Assembly (NCBI RefSeq): GCF_000400715.1
Contig: NZ_KE007351.1
Coordinates: 124,001 to 188,000, forward strand
Source: Acinetobacter genomosp. 15BJ
Lineage (GTDB): Bacteria; Pseudomonadota; Gammaproteobacteria; Pseudomonadales; Moraxellaceae
Length of the DNA: 64,000 nt
Direction: 5' to 3'
A program made the translations under genes and the position numbers. Positions within the stretch are counted from its first letter, which is position 1. Each line of letters begins with the position of its first letter. Shown here piece by piece: positions 37,382 through 46,337 of this stretch. The notes beneath the pieces are model-generated. The model did not search any database. It had not been told where the DNA came from and saw only the letters and a list, made by a program, of their open reading frames with translations.

Positions 37382-38698
37382 ATGAAAACACCTCATTTCG
37401 CCATTGTTGGTGCAGGCACAGCAGGATTGGCAACCGCAATTCTGCTTGCACGCACAGGCAATCATGTCACTATTTTTGAACAAGTGGATGAGCTCTCTCC
37501 TGTCGGTGCGGGTTTACTGCTGCAACCTGCAGGCTTAGCAGTCTTTGAACATTTAGGTGTGCTTGAGCATGCTTTACAGTTGGGTGCCAAAGTTACAGGA
37601 CTGGAAGGCCAACTTCCCAATAAAAGACTGCTGGTGAATAGTCATTATCATCAGGCAGGCCATAATCTCTATGGTCTCGGAATTCATCGCGCCACCTTAT
37701 GTCATGTACTAACCCACAAACTGGCTGAATATGCCAGCCAAGTAACATGGCGAATGAGCCATAGTATTGAACGGATTGAGGAACAACCGAACGAAGTTCG
37801 ATTATTTGGTGTATATCAGCAGCACCCATTTGACGACTGTTTTGATGCAGTACTGATTGCCAATGGTGCACGTAGCCAATTGCGCCCGCAGGCATGGGTA
37901 AAAGTTAATCAGGCTTATCCATGGGGAGCGGCATGGAGTATCGTGCCTGAATGTCCAACACTCGATCCTGCAATCCTGCATCAGTTCTATGACCGCTCTA
38001 AAATCATGATGGGTATATTACCTACAGGTGCAATCCCAACTGCACCGCAACAACGACTTTCCAGTGTGTTCTGGAGTTTGCCAAGCTCACAACTTCAATC
38101 ATTCTTAACAGATGAATCAGCTAAACAGCAATGGTTAAAGCAAGTGTCAGATCGCTGGCCTGATGTTGCGGAGTGGCTCAAACAACTGTTATCGAATCAA
38201 CAACATCAACCCCACTGGCTATCTGCGCAATATCGGGATGTGGTGATGTCTCAATTTGGGCAAGGACGAATCGGGGTGATCGGTGATGCTGCCCATGCCA
38301 TGAGTCCACAATTGGGACAAGGAGCGAATATGGCTTTGTTGGATGCATGGGCCTTTTCACAATCGGTGCAAGCTGCACAAAAACATCAGCAGATTGACTG
38401 GACGATGTTATGGCAACATTATCATCAACAGCGTCGTTCTTCGACCCAGTTCTATCAGTTCCTGAGTCGTCTACTCACGCCACTGTATCAATCTAATCAT
38501 TGGTGGGCTGGCGGTATACGCGACCTGACCTTTCCATGGATGTATCAAATCCCCTATTTCCGTAAAGAAATGGCAATCACTATTTCAGGCTTAAAAACAG
38601 GACTCTTTCAGCAACTTGATTATCAACAGGTGGCGCAATATGCTAAGAAAGATCAGGTTTTCAATGCTAAAACTGAATCTCTACCTGAATATGAATAA
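37382..38698 (+). CDS. FAD-dependent monooxygenase
   Basis: Group A flavoprotein hydroxylase-like enzyme of 438 residues. The Rossmann FAD motif FAIVGAGTAGLATAILLARTG is at the N terminus. The third FAD motif RIGVIGDAAHAMSPQLGQGANMALLDAW lies near residue 297. In between is VLIANGARSQLRP. No membrane segment or signal is present. Relatives hydroxylate aromatic rings (salicylate, 3-hydroxybenzoate) or act in ubiquinone synthesis (UbiH/F/I); this one lies outside those clear groups. It is followed 12 nt later by a VOC protein, suggesting a two-gene unit acting on a common, unidentified substrate. Confidence 0.85.
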   Translation: MKTPHFAIVGAGTAGLATAILLARTGNHVTIFEQVDELSPVGAGLLLQPAGLAVFEHLGVLEHALQLGAKVTGLEGQLPNKRLLVNSHYHQAGHNLYGLGIHRATLCHVLTHKLAEYASQVTWRMSHSIERIEEQPNEVRLFGVYQQHPFDDCFDAVLIANGARSQLRPQAWVKVNQAYPWGAAWSIVPECPTLDPAILHQFYDRSKIMMGILPTGAIPTAPQQRLSSVFWSLPSSQLQSFLTDESAKQQWLKQVSDRWPDVAEWLKQLLSNQQHQPHWLSAQYRDVVMSQFGQGRIGVIGDAAHAMSPQLGQGANMALLDAWAFSQSVQAAQKHQQIDWTMLWQHYHQQRRSSTQFYQFLSRLLTPLYQSNHWWAGGIRDLTFPWMYQIPYFRKEMAITISGLKTGLFQQLDYQQVAQYAKKDQVFNAKTESLPEYE

Positions 38699-38710
38699 GA
38701 GCGGCTTAAT

Positions 38711-39091
38711 ATGAAAATTCGTCATTTAGATCATTTGGTGTTAACTGTAGCCGATATTGAAATCACCTGTCAGTTTTATCAATCTGCTCTGAATTTTGAA
38801 GTGATCACTTTTGCTGAAAACCGCAAAGCGCTGCAATTTGGTCATCAAAAAATCAATCTACATCAGCTAGGCAAAGAGTTTGAACCTAAAGCACTTCGCC
38901 CAACTGCTGGTTCAGCAGATTTATGTTTTATTGCCGAAACCTCATTAGATAAGGTCATTGCCCATCTTCAAGCGCAGAACATTGACATCATTGAAGGTCC
39001 AATCGAAAGAACAGGAGCAATGGGTAAAATTTTATCGGTTTATTTACGAGATCCCGATCAAAACCTGATTGAAATTTCGAACTACCTTTAA
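38711..39091 (+). CDS. VOC/glyoxalase-fold protein
   Basis: A 126-residue single-domain protein of the vicinal oxygen chelate superfamily. It opens with [29 protein letters not shown], the first beta-alpha-beta unit with a candidate metal His. It closes with [22 protein letters not shown], where the final Glu is the usual second-half metal ligand. Members act as glyoxalases, dioxygenases or resistance proteins; the specific reaction cannot be deduced. The 12-nt spacing after the FAD monooxygenase suggests they work together. Confidence 0.85.
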   Translation: MKIRHLDHLVLTVADIEITCQFYQSALNFEVITFAENRKALQFGHQKINLHQLGKEFEPKALRPTAGSADLCFIAETSLDKVIAHLQAQNIDIIEGPIERTGAMGKILSVYLRDPDQNLIEISNYL

Positions 39092-39182
39092 CGCTCTATC
39101 CCTGACTTTTTACCCAACAAGCATAGCCAACCCTTGCCACAACCGCTACACTAGCTGCTCTCCACTCAATGGATTTTCACTC

Positions 39183-39950
39183 ATGTCAAACTGGTTAGAT
39201 GAAGTTAAATTTGATTCCAATGGTCTTGTTCCTGCCATTGCACAACATCATCAAACTGGTCGAGTGTTAATGGTTGCGTGGATGAACCGAGAAGCTTTAC
39301 AACTGACGGCTGAAAAAAATCAGGCGGTGTATTACTCACGTTCACGTCAAAAACTCTGGCATAAAGGCGAAGAGTCTGGGCATTTTCAAACCGTGCATGA
39401 AATTCGTCTCGATTGCGATGCCGACGTAATTATTCTACAAATTGAACAGCATGGCGGCATTGCCTGCCATACTGGTCGTGAGTCTTGTTTCTATCGTAAA
39501 CTGACCCCACAAGGCTGGGAAATTGTTGACGCCCAACTCAAAGATCCAACGGCTATTTATGGCGCAGCGGCAAAAACCGAAGCACATGATCACGGTCAAA
39601 GTGAACAAGTCGATGTACTCAGCTACTTAGGCCGCTTAATGCAAGAGCGTAAGACAGCTGAATCTGATAGTTCCTATATCGCTAGCCTATATAAAAAAGG
39701 CATCAATAAAATTTCAGAAAAAGTCGGCGAAGAAAGTATTGAAAGTATCATCGCTGCGAAAGATTATGCCGTGCTTGCTTCGCTGGAAAATAAACACGAT
39801 CTTATTTATGAAGTCGCAGACTTATGGTTCCATAGTATTGTGATGTTGGGTTATTTCGATCTTGACCCACAAGTAGTGCTAGATGAACTCGCACGTCGTC
39901 AAGGTTTATCAGGTTTAGTTGAAAAAGCCAACCGCAGTCAAGAAGCGTAA
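39183..39950 (+). CDS. hisI: Bifunctional histidine biosynthesis protein HisIE
   Basis: Catalyses steps two and three of histidine synthesis: phosphoribosyl-ATP pyrophosphohydrolase (C-terminal HisE) and phosphoribosyl-AMP cyclohydrolase (N-terminal HisI). HisI shows [33 protein letters not shown], and [17 protein letters not shown] with [12 protein letters not shown], carrying the Zn/Mg ligands. HisE shows [22 protein letters not shown] with [15 protein letters not shown] use ATG 39183 (255 residues) because the upstream extension to 39069 overlaps the previous gene and reads as non-coding. The other his genes are not here. The helicase gene begins 9 nt after its stop. Confidence 0.93.
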   Translation: MSNWLDEVKFDSNGLVPAIAQHHQTGRVLMVAWMNREALQLTAEKNQAVYYSRSRQKLWHKGEESGHFQTVHEIRLDCDADVIILQIEQHGGIACHTGRESCFYRKLTPQGWEIVDAQLKDPTAIYGAAAKTEAHDHGQSEQVDVLSYLGRLMQERKTAESDSSYIASLYKKGINKISEKVGEESIESIIAAKDYAVLASLENKHDLIYEVADLWFHSIVMLGYFDLDPQVVLDELARRQGLSGLVEKANRSQEA

Positions 39951-39959
39951 TCAGAGCCT

Positions 39960-41462
39960 GTGTCAAATATAGAGAAACCCAAAGCCACCTATGAGCAAGC
40001 CATTGCCATAGACAATGCTCGTCTTGGTCAATCATTTAAAGTGATTGCCTATGCTGGCACAGGTAAAACTACCACACTGCAAATGATTAGCGATGCCACG
40101 CCTGAACGGCGTGGTATGTACTTGGCATTTAACAAAGCCATCGCTTCTGAAGCACAAAATAAGTTTCACAGCAATGTGAACTGTCGAACTTTTCACTCAC
40201 TGGCCTTTCGTAGTGCACCACGTGGTGTGACCGACAAATTACGCTTACCGCGCTTAAGCCCAAGTTTCATTGCCAAAGAATATCGACTGGAACCCATTAC
40301 GCTACGTCGTCTCATGGGTGGGCGTTATGAAAAATATGTTCTGATGCCGAGTCGTTTGGCTAGCTTAGTTGCCAATGCCGTGAGCTACTTCTGTTCTACC
40401 AGTTCACAGTATCCAGCTCCTCGGCATATTCAGGCACCGAGCTGGTTACATCTGGATGACATTGAAGCCTTACAACAACATCTTTATCCTGCTGTAGAAC
40501 GCCGTTGGCTCGAATCAATTGATCCAAATCATCAAGCTGGTATTGGACACGATATCTACTTAAAGCTTTGGGCTTTATCGGAACCTAATATTCCCGCGGA
40601 TTATGTGTTATTTGATGAAGCACAGGATGCCGATCCATTGATGCTTGGTATTTTACTGCGTCAAAAAAGTACTCAAGTCATTTATGTCGGTGATGCACAC
40701 CAGCAAATTTACGCATGGCGTGGAGCAATCAATGCCATGCAGCAAATGCCATTGCCTGAAAGTCGTTTAACCACCTCTTTCCGTTTTGGCGATGCCATTG
40801 CAGATGTCGCTAACAGTTTGCTTGGCGCATTAAATGAAACCGTGCCCCTACTTGGCAATCCAAACCAAAAATCAAGCGTGGTGAATAAACCACATACCAA
40901 GATGCGCGATGCGATTCTATGTCGGACTAACGCCCGTGCAATGGAGTTATTACTTTCAGGTCTCGTCAATGGTGATAAAGTCGGCTTACAAGCTGACCAG
41001 CAGAAACTGAGTCGTTTTGTCGATGCTGCAAGTTTATTGAAACAGGGTAAACGGATTACCGATGTTCCTGAGCTGGCTTGGTTTAACTCTTGGCATGATG
41101 TACACGAATATTGTGAAACTAATGATGGTAGTGATATCAAGCCCTTAGTTAAGCTAGTTGATGATCATGGTACCGATCCACTTAAGAAGGCACTGGCAAA
41201 AATCACACCAATTGAACAGGCTGATTATGTAATTTCAACTGCACATAAAGCCAAAGGTCTGGAATGGAATCGTGTGCATATCGAAGACGATTACCAATTT
41301 AAAATAAATGGACTAGAACATAAAATTACAGATGAAGAGCTAAGACTACTTTACGTGGCCTGCACGCGTGCTAAAGTAAGTTTAAATATTCATCATTTAT
41401 ACGACTTAATACAACAATTAAAACGGTGCGCCCCCTCAAGTCTTCGTCAGTCAGCAGGTTAA
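39960..41462 (+). CDS. UvrD/Rep-like superfamily 1 helicase
   Basis: A 500-residue SF1A helicase, short for the family. Motif I FKVIAYAGTGKTTTLQMI starts near residue 26, motif Ia lies in MYLAFNKAIASEAQ, motif II is LFDEAQDADPLML near 220, motif III is YVGDAHQQIYAWRGAINAM, motif V is VISTAHKAKGLEWNRVHIEDD, and motif VI is EELRLLYVACTRAK. The compact build and the CRTFHSLAF segment recall FBH1-like and Gabija GajB-like helicases rather than housekeeping UvrD or Rep. GTG start at 39960. It is followed 24 nt later by an ATPase gene, with which it probably functions. Confidence 0.85.
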   Translation: MSNIEKPKATYEQAIAIDNARLGQSFKVIAYAGTGKTTTLQMISDATPERRGMYLAFNKAIASEAQNKFHSNVNCRTFHSLAFRSAPRGVTDKLRLPRLSPSFIAKEYRLEPITLRRLMGGRYEKYVLMPSRLASLVANAVSYFCSTSSQYPAPRHIQAPSWLHLDDIEALQQHLYPAVERRWLESIDPNHQAGIGHDIYLKLWALSEPNIPADYVLFDEAQDADPLMLGILLRQKSTQVIYVGDAHQQIYAWRGAINAMQQMPLPESRLTTSFRFGDAIADVANSLLGALNETVPLLGNPNQKSSVVNKPHTKMRDAILCRTNARAMELLLSGLVNGDKVGLQADQQKLSRFVDAASLLKQGKRITDVPELAWFNSWHDVHEYCETNDGSDIKPLVKLVDDHGTDPLKKALAKITPIEQADYVISTAHKAKGLEWNRVHIEDDYQFKINGLEHKITDEELRLLYVACTRAKVSLNIHHLYDLIQQLKRCAPSSLRQSAG

Positions 41463-41486
41463 AGCGCTTATGATTGAGGTCAGCTT

Positions 41487-42869
41487 ATGCAACTTGAATC
41501 GGTTCTCTTTAAACACATCGGGATGTTTCGGGATTTAAATCTCGAATTTCAACCTGAGCAATATCCTATTAGCCTGATTCTTGGTGATCAAGCCACAGGC
41601 AAAAGTACCATTTTAAAAAATATCTATCAAAGCCTGACTTGGTTTTCTGCGCGCTACAAGGATATTCGTACTGCAGGTGTGGTGATTGCTGATCAAGATA
41701 TTATGCTGAATCGCTTACAGGCAAAAATTCAAATTCAGGTTCGCATGAGCAGTGAACTTGGCAGCACGTTGACTGAAAGTAGTTCATCACAACAAACCGA
41801 CACACAAACCTGCACATGGAAACTCTATAAAACATTTAATAGTCAGAGTGTTGGTATCAGTCAAGTAGAGACTCAACAGCTTGATCAAATGGTCACACTG
41901 TATCAAAAAACAGGACTGCAAGACCCTTTATTCGGGCTTCCATTGATTGCTTATTATCCTGCCGAACGTTTTGTCCAAGACATCAATTTACAAAGCAAAA
42001 ATACCCCAGGGACATTACAGGAAATTTCGGCCTACGATTTAACTGCTGTGCCCTATACTACTTTTGCACGTTTTTTTGAGTGGCTACGTGAAATCAGCGA
42101 TGTCGAAAATGCACATTCAGCCCATATCGTTAGGCGCCTGATGGGCAATGATTTTAATCAGCACAACCAATCTGAAATATTACAGGAATTACAACAAGAA
42201 CTGATTAATCATCCAAAACAACTCTCTGCACCCAATCTTTATGCCTTGAAAAACAGCTTACATACGGTTTTCCCTGAATTAAGCGATATTTATATTCAGT
42301 ATGTGCCGAAGTTACAATTAATGGTGCGCTATCACGATCAGTTAATTCCTTTTCAACAGTTGTCTGCTTCAGTCAAAACCTGGATTGCATTAGTTGGAGA
42401 CATCAGTCGTCGGCTGTGCTTGCTGAATCAGCATTGCTTTGATCCATGTTTAGAAGGTGAGGGGATTTTGCTGATTGATCAAGTTGACCATCAACTTGAT
42501 CAGAATCACTGTGCAGAAATATTAGAGCGCTTGCATCAGGCTTTTCCACGCTTACAGATCATTGTCACAGGCAATCGCGATGCGTTACTTGAGCATGCAC
42601 TACATTATCAATGCTTAAAACTAGATCAACACGGGGTTTACCAACTCAACCTCGCCACGTCTCAACAACAGCTTTCAAATCTATACCATGAGTTAACACA
42701 AACCGAAGCCGCTCTCGTAACCCAACCCCAAAGCTTGCTGCAAGCAGACCCTTTAAGCAATAAAGTCGATGATTTATTTCAGCAAATTCAGGAATTAAAT
42801 GAGCAAGAAAAGAGCAATTTACTCAACCTACTCAAGATTGATGATACACCCCAAGAAACACCCTTATAA
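41487..42869 (+). CDS. RecF/OLD-like AAA ATPase
   Basis: A 460-residue P-loop ATPase of the ABC/SMC-related kind. Its N terminus, MQLESVLFKHIGMFRDLNLEF, is the classical RecF/OLD opening strand, followed by Walker A LGDQATGKSTIL (residues 32-43). The signature region reads PFQQLSASVKTWIALVGDISRR, where related ATPases have LSDG, so it is degenerate. Walker B ILLIDQVDHQLDQ lies near 325, where the catalytic Glu after Asp is replaced by Gln. No TOPRIM or HNH nuclease part follows; the last about 100 residues are helical. It forms a probable operon with the helicase gene upstream. Function unknown. Confidence 0.75.
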   Translation: MQLESVLFKHIGMFRDLNLEFQPEQYPISLILGDQATGKSTILKNIYQSLTWFSARYKDIRTAGVVIADQDIMLNRLQAKIQIQVRMSSELGSTLTESSSSQQTDTQTCTWKLYKTFNSQSVGISQVETQQLDQMVTLYQKTGLQDPLFGLPLIAYYPAERFVQDINLQSKNTPGTLQEISAYDLTAVPYTTFARFFEWLREISDVENAHSAHIVRRLMGNDFNQHNQSEILQELQQELINHPKQLSAPNLYALKNSLHTVFPELSDIYIQYVPKLQLMVRYHDQLIPFQQLSASVKTWIALVGDISRRLCLLNQHCFDPCLEGEGILLIDQVDHQLDQNHCAEILERLHQAFPRLQIIVTGNRDALLEHALHYQCLKLDQHGVYQLNLATSQQQLSNLYHELTQTEAALVTQPQSLLQADPLSNKVDDLFQQIQELNEQEKSNLLNLLKIDDTPQETPL

Positions 42870-42987
42870 AGGCGTATCACAATACAGAAATTGAAATATT
42901 ATCAATCAAATGATGTTGTTTGTTTCATGTAATAACATCAGATTTTTGTTGATATTTTATAGTAAAATAAACCGTATTTTTTATTTT

Positions 42988-43114
42988 CAAGTTGTGCAAT
43001 ACAACTTGCTGCCTCCGTTAACTTGATTGGGCTTCAAGATTTAAAGTTTTTGGTATTCTCTTTGAGTGCCTGTAAGTCTTGAAAGAAAATTCACCCCTTA
43101 GGTCTTCGACCTAA
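42988..43114 (+). promoter_or_regulatory. Hairpins in the mrp operon leader
   Basis: Three inverted repeats precede mrpA: CAAGTTGT/ACAACTTG (42988-43008), CTTGA/TCAAG (43022-43038) and TTAGGTC/GACCTAA (43098-43114). The last ends 9 nt before the mrpA ATG and holds the only AGG in the vicinity. A clear Shine-Dalgarno sequence in the open position is missing. An expression-control role is plausible but unproven. The remainder of 42870-43123 is AT-rich. Confidence 0.35.
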
Positions 43115-43123
43115 ATCATCGAC

Positions 43124-45976
43124 ATGGATACCAGTGTGCTACCGATTATTATCTTATTACCGCTCATACTCGGCACCACCCTTGTCTCACAATTACAGCG
43201 TATTTCGCGTGGCGTGACGGCACTTGGGGCGATTGGCATCAGCCTTAGTTGTTTTATTTTACTTTTGACTCAGGCAGAAACGGTTCTACAGGGCAATACC
43301 CTGCAACAAAGCTGGGACTGGCTTCCACAGCTTGGAATTAATCTGAGTTTTCGCCTAGATGCATTAGGTTTATTGTTTGGTTTACTGATTAGCGGTATCG
43401 GCACGCTGATTTATATTTATGCCTATTACTATCTCAGCCCTAAGAATTCTCTGAGTAAACTCTACCAATTATTAATGCTGTTTATGGCAGCCATGCTGGG
43501 GATTTCTCTCTCAAACAACTTAATTATTCTCTTAGTTTTTTGGGAACTTACCAGTATTTCTTCATTCCTGCTTGTTGGTTACTGGAGTCAGTATGAGGCC
43601 GCCCAACGTGGCGCACGTATGGCTTTAACCATCACAGGTATGGGCGGTTTGGCCATGTTGGGTGGTTTTGTGCTAATTGGACAAATCACCGGAACCTATC
43701 AGATTGATGAATTGGTATTAATGAAAGATACCATTCAGCAACATGCGCTGTTTGTTCCAGCGTTGCTACTGATCCTATTAGGTGCATTTACCAAAAGTGC
43801 TCAGTTCCCCTTCCATTTTTGGTTACCAAATGCGATGGCGGCACCAACACCAGTGTCCGCTTATCTGCACTCGGCAACAATGGTAAAAGCAGGGATTTTC
43901 TTATTGGCGCGTTTAGCTCCTATTTTTATTGGTGCTGCGCTGTATCACAACATCGTGACTTTTGTTGGTTTATTTACCTTCTGTATGGCCGCTGGTTTTG
44001 CGATTTTCAAAGAAGATCTGAAAGGGCTTTTGGCTTATTCAACGATTAGTCATTTAGGCTTAATCGTATGTTTACTCGGTATTGGTTCTCCGCTAGCTGT
44101 AGCTGCCGCAATTTTCCACATCATCAACCATGCCACCTTTAAAGCGGCATTGTTCATGATTGCAGGGATTATTGATCATGAAACTGGCACACGCGATTTA
44201 CGCAAGCTCAGTGGCATCTGGCAACTACTTCCATTTACAGGCACCCTCACCATGATCACCGCTGCCTCAATGGCGGGTGTACCACTGACCAATGGCTTTA
44301 TCTCGAAAGAAATGTTCTTTACCGAGTTATTGGCAAACTTGTCTGGTCCAGTGATGGTGATTTCAGCTATTGTCGCAACACTAGCCGGTATTTTCGCAGT
44401 CAGTTATTCAATTCGTCTCGTTCATGGGGTGTTTTTTGATGGCCCGATTGGCAAACACGTACCGAATAAAGATGCACACGAACCACATTTAGGCATGCGC
44501 TTACCCGCCATTATTTTGGCAACACTCTGTATTTTGGTCGGTATCCTCCCTGCCCTATTTGCAGGGACAATGGTCAACAGCGTCACTCGTGCAAGTTTGG
44601 CACAGCCTGAATTTGAAGGCGTTCATCTTGCGATTTGGCATGGCATTAACGCCCCCCTGATCATGAGTCTAATTGCCCTAATCGGTGGGTCAATCTTCTA
44701 CTTTGCACTAGCAAAAGAGGGTCGCATTCGTAAAATCGACTTAGATCCTTATCTTGGAAAATTCCAAGGCAAGATTCTGTTTGATCTATTCTTAAAAAAT
44801 TTATTACTCATCAGCCGCAAGATTAAACAAAAGACCGAAAATGGTTCTTTGCAAAGCTATATCCTCTGGATTGTTTTGTTTAGCATCATTATGGTGGGCT
44901 TACCGCTATTCAACCAAGGTTTAACCACAGGCACACGTGAACTGACCCATGCACCTTGGGTTGCAATCGTACTCTGGCTCACACTGTTCTCTGGTTGCTG
45001 GATGATGCTCTGGTTCCATCATGAACGTATCAAAGCGGTATTGATCAGTGGTGCAGTCGGTCTAGTGGTGACGATGGTATTCGTCAGCTTATCTGCACCT
45101 GACTTGGCATTGACCCAAATTACGGTTGATGTGGTCACCACTGTTTTACTATTAATGAGTTTGTCTTTACTACCACAGCTTACCCCGTATGAATCGAGTC
45201 GTTCACGTCGTTGGCGAGATGCCAGCCTTGCCATTGCAGGTGGTTTAGGTATTGGTTGGATTGCTTGGTTGCTGTTAACCCGCGATCACAATTCAATCTC
45301 ATGGTTCTTTTTACAACAGGCGATTCCGTTGGGTGGTGGTTCAAACGTAGTAAACGTTATTCTCGTGGACTTCCGTGGATTCGATACTTTCGGTGAAATC
45401 ACCGTATTGGGTATTGCTGCGATTGGTGCACTTTGTCTGATGGATGGTATGCGTGCGCATGGTACCACCATGACACAAGGTCTATCTTATCGTTTTAACC
45501 CTTCACCATTGATGTTCCGTATCACAGCATCTTGGATTTTACCGCTTGCCTTGGTCGTGAGTGTCTATATCTTCATGCGTGGACATAATTTACCTGGTGG
45601 TGGCTTTATTGCTGGTTTAATCACCTCAATGGCGTTAATCATTCAATACATCGTATTGGGACAAGACCAAACCGAACAAATGATTAAAGCCAAGTCTGGT
45701 CGTCTATATGAATTATGGATTGGCGCAGGTTTAACCATCGCAGGCCTAACTGGCATCGTCGCTTGGTTCTGGGCTCGACCATTCTTGACCAGTGCACATA
45801 TCTATGTTGAAGCACCCTTGCTTGGAAAAATGCATCTTGCCTCAGCAGTCGCATTTGACACAGGTGTCTACATTACCGTTGTTGGGGCGGCTATGTTGCT
45901 GATCTCAGTCCTCGGAGACTCTCGTCACTCCAGTATGTCAGGTCCAATCCCAAATGGAGGTAAACAAAATGATTAG
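43124..45976 (+). CDS. mrpA: Mrp Na+/H+ antiporter subunit A (fused A/B type)
   Basis: Largest subunit of the multisubunit Mrp (Mnh/Pha) cation/proton antiporter, related to NuoL of complex I. At 950 residues it includes the MrpA proton-channel part (VFWELTSISSFLLVGYW; GAFTKSAQFPFHFWLPNAMAAPTPVSAYLHSATMVKAGIFLLARL; the ISHLGLIVCLLG region with conserved Lys/Glu). It also includes a C-terminal MrpB-like domain (ILVDFRGFDTFGEITVLGIAAIGAL; RGHNLPGGGFIAGLITSMALI), so A and B are fused as in Pha-type systems. Heads a six-gene operon. Its stop overlaps the start of mrpC. Confidence 0.94.
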   Translation: MDTSVLPIIILLPLILGTTLVSQLQRISRGVTALGAIGISLSCFILLLTQAETVLQGNTLQQSWDWLPQLGINLSFRLDALGLLFGLLISGIGTLIYIYAYYYLSPKNSLSKLYQLLMLFMAAMLGISLSNNLIILLVFWELTSISSFLLVGYWSQYEAAQRGARMALTITGMGGLAMLGGFVLIGQITGTYQIDELVLMKDTIQQHALFVPALLLILLGAFTKSAQFPFHFWLPNAMAAPTPVSAYLHSATMVKAGIFLLARLAPIFIGAALYHNIVTFVGLFTFCMAAGFAIFKEDLKGLLAYSTISHLGLIVCLLGIGSPLAVAAAIFHIINHATFKAALFMIAGIIDHETGTRDLRKLSGIWQLLPFTGTLTMITAASMAGVPLTNGFISKEMFFTELLANLSGPVMVISAIVATLAGIFAVSYSIRLVHGVFFDGPIGKHVPNKDAHEPHLGMRLPAIILATLCILVGILPALFAGTMVNSVTRASLAQPEFEGVHLAIWHGINAPLIMSLIALIGGSIFYFALAKEGRIRKIDLDPYLGKFQGKILFDLFLKNLLLISRKIKQKTENGSLQSYILWIVLFSIIMVGLPLFNQGLTTGTRELTHAPWVAIVLWLTLFSGCWMMLWFHHERIKAVLISGAVGLVVTMVFVSLSAPDLALTQITVDVVTTVLLLMSLSLLPQLTPYESSRSRRWRDASLAIAGGLGIGWIAWLLLTRDHNSISWFFLQQAIPLGGGSNVVNVILVDFRGFDTFGEITVLGIAAIGALCLMDGMRAHGTTMTQGLSYRFNPSPLMFRITASWILPLALVVSVYIFMRGHNLPGGGFIAGLITSMALIIQYIVLGQDQTEQMIKAKSGRLYELWIGAGLTIAGLTGIVAWFWARPFLTSAHIYVEAPLLGKMHLASAVAFDTGVYITVVGAAMLLISVLGDSRHSSMSGPIPNGGKQND

Positions 45977-46337
45977 TATTGAATTTTTACTCGCTTCAGG
46001 GATTGGCTTACTTACCGCAACTGGCATTTATTTAATTCTACGTGCAAGAACATTTCCCGTAGTTCTTGGTTTAGCCATGATTGGTTATGCCGTGAATCTG
46101 TTCTTGTTTGCAATGGGCCGCCTGCAAATCAATGCACCGGCCGTGTTGACTCAGGCCACCAAAGTGACCGATCCACTCCCTCAGGCACTGGTATTGACGG
46201 CGATTGTGATTGGCTTTGCCACTACTGCCTTTATCGTGCAACTTGCCTTACGCAGTCGTTATGAATCTGGTACAGACCATGTCGACTCTAAAGAAGAACC
46301 CACCTTGACTTATGACCCACGTGAGGATGAGCCATAA
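45969..46337 (+). CDS. mrpC: Mrp Na+/H+ antiporter subunit C
   Basis: Small NuoK-like membrane subunit, 122 residues, with three helices: FLLASGIGLLTATGIYLILRA, FPVVLGLAMIGYAVNLFLFAMG and ALVLTAIVIGFATTAFIVQLAL. The motif DPLPQALVLTAIVIGFA is conserved in MrpC/MnhC. I start at ATG 45969 because GGAGG is 7 nt upstream; this start overlaps the last 8 nt of mrpA, a sign of translational coupling. The C-terminal tail is acidic (KEEPTLTYDPREDEP). Confidence 0.93.
   Translation: MISIEFLLASGIGLLTATGIYLILRARTFPVVLGLAMIGYAVNLFLFAMGRLQINAPAVLTQATKVTDPLPQALVLTAIVIGFATTAFIVQLALRSRYESGTDHVDSKEEPTLTYDPREDEP

Noticed and set aside
39069-39182. N-terminal extension of HisIE to the upstream ATG
   Set aside because: It overlaps the previous gene, reads as non-coding peptide, and HisI homologues start near ATG 39183.
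39960-42869. Calling the helicase/ATPase pair a Gabija system
   Set aside because: Gene order is reversed, and the ATPase lacks a recognisable TOPRIM nuclease domain and has a degenerate signature motif.
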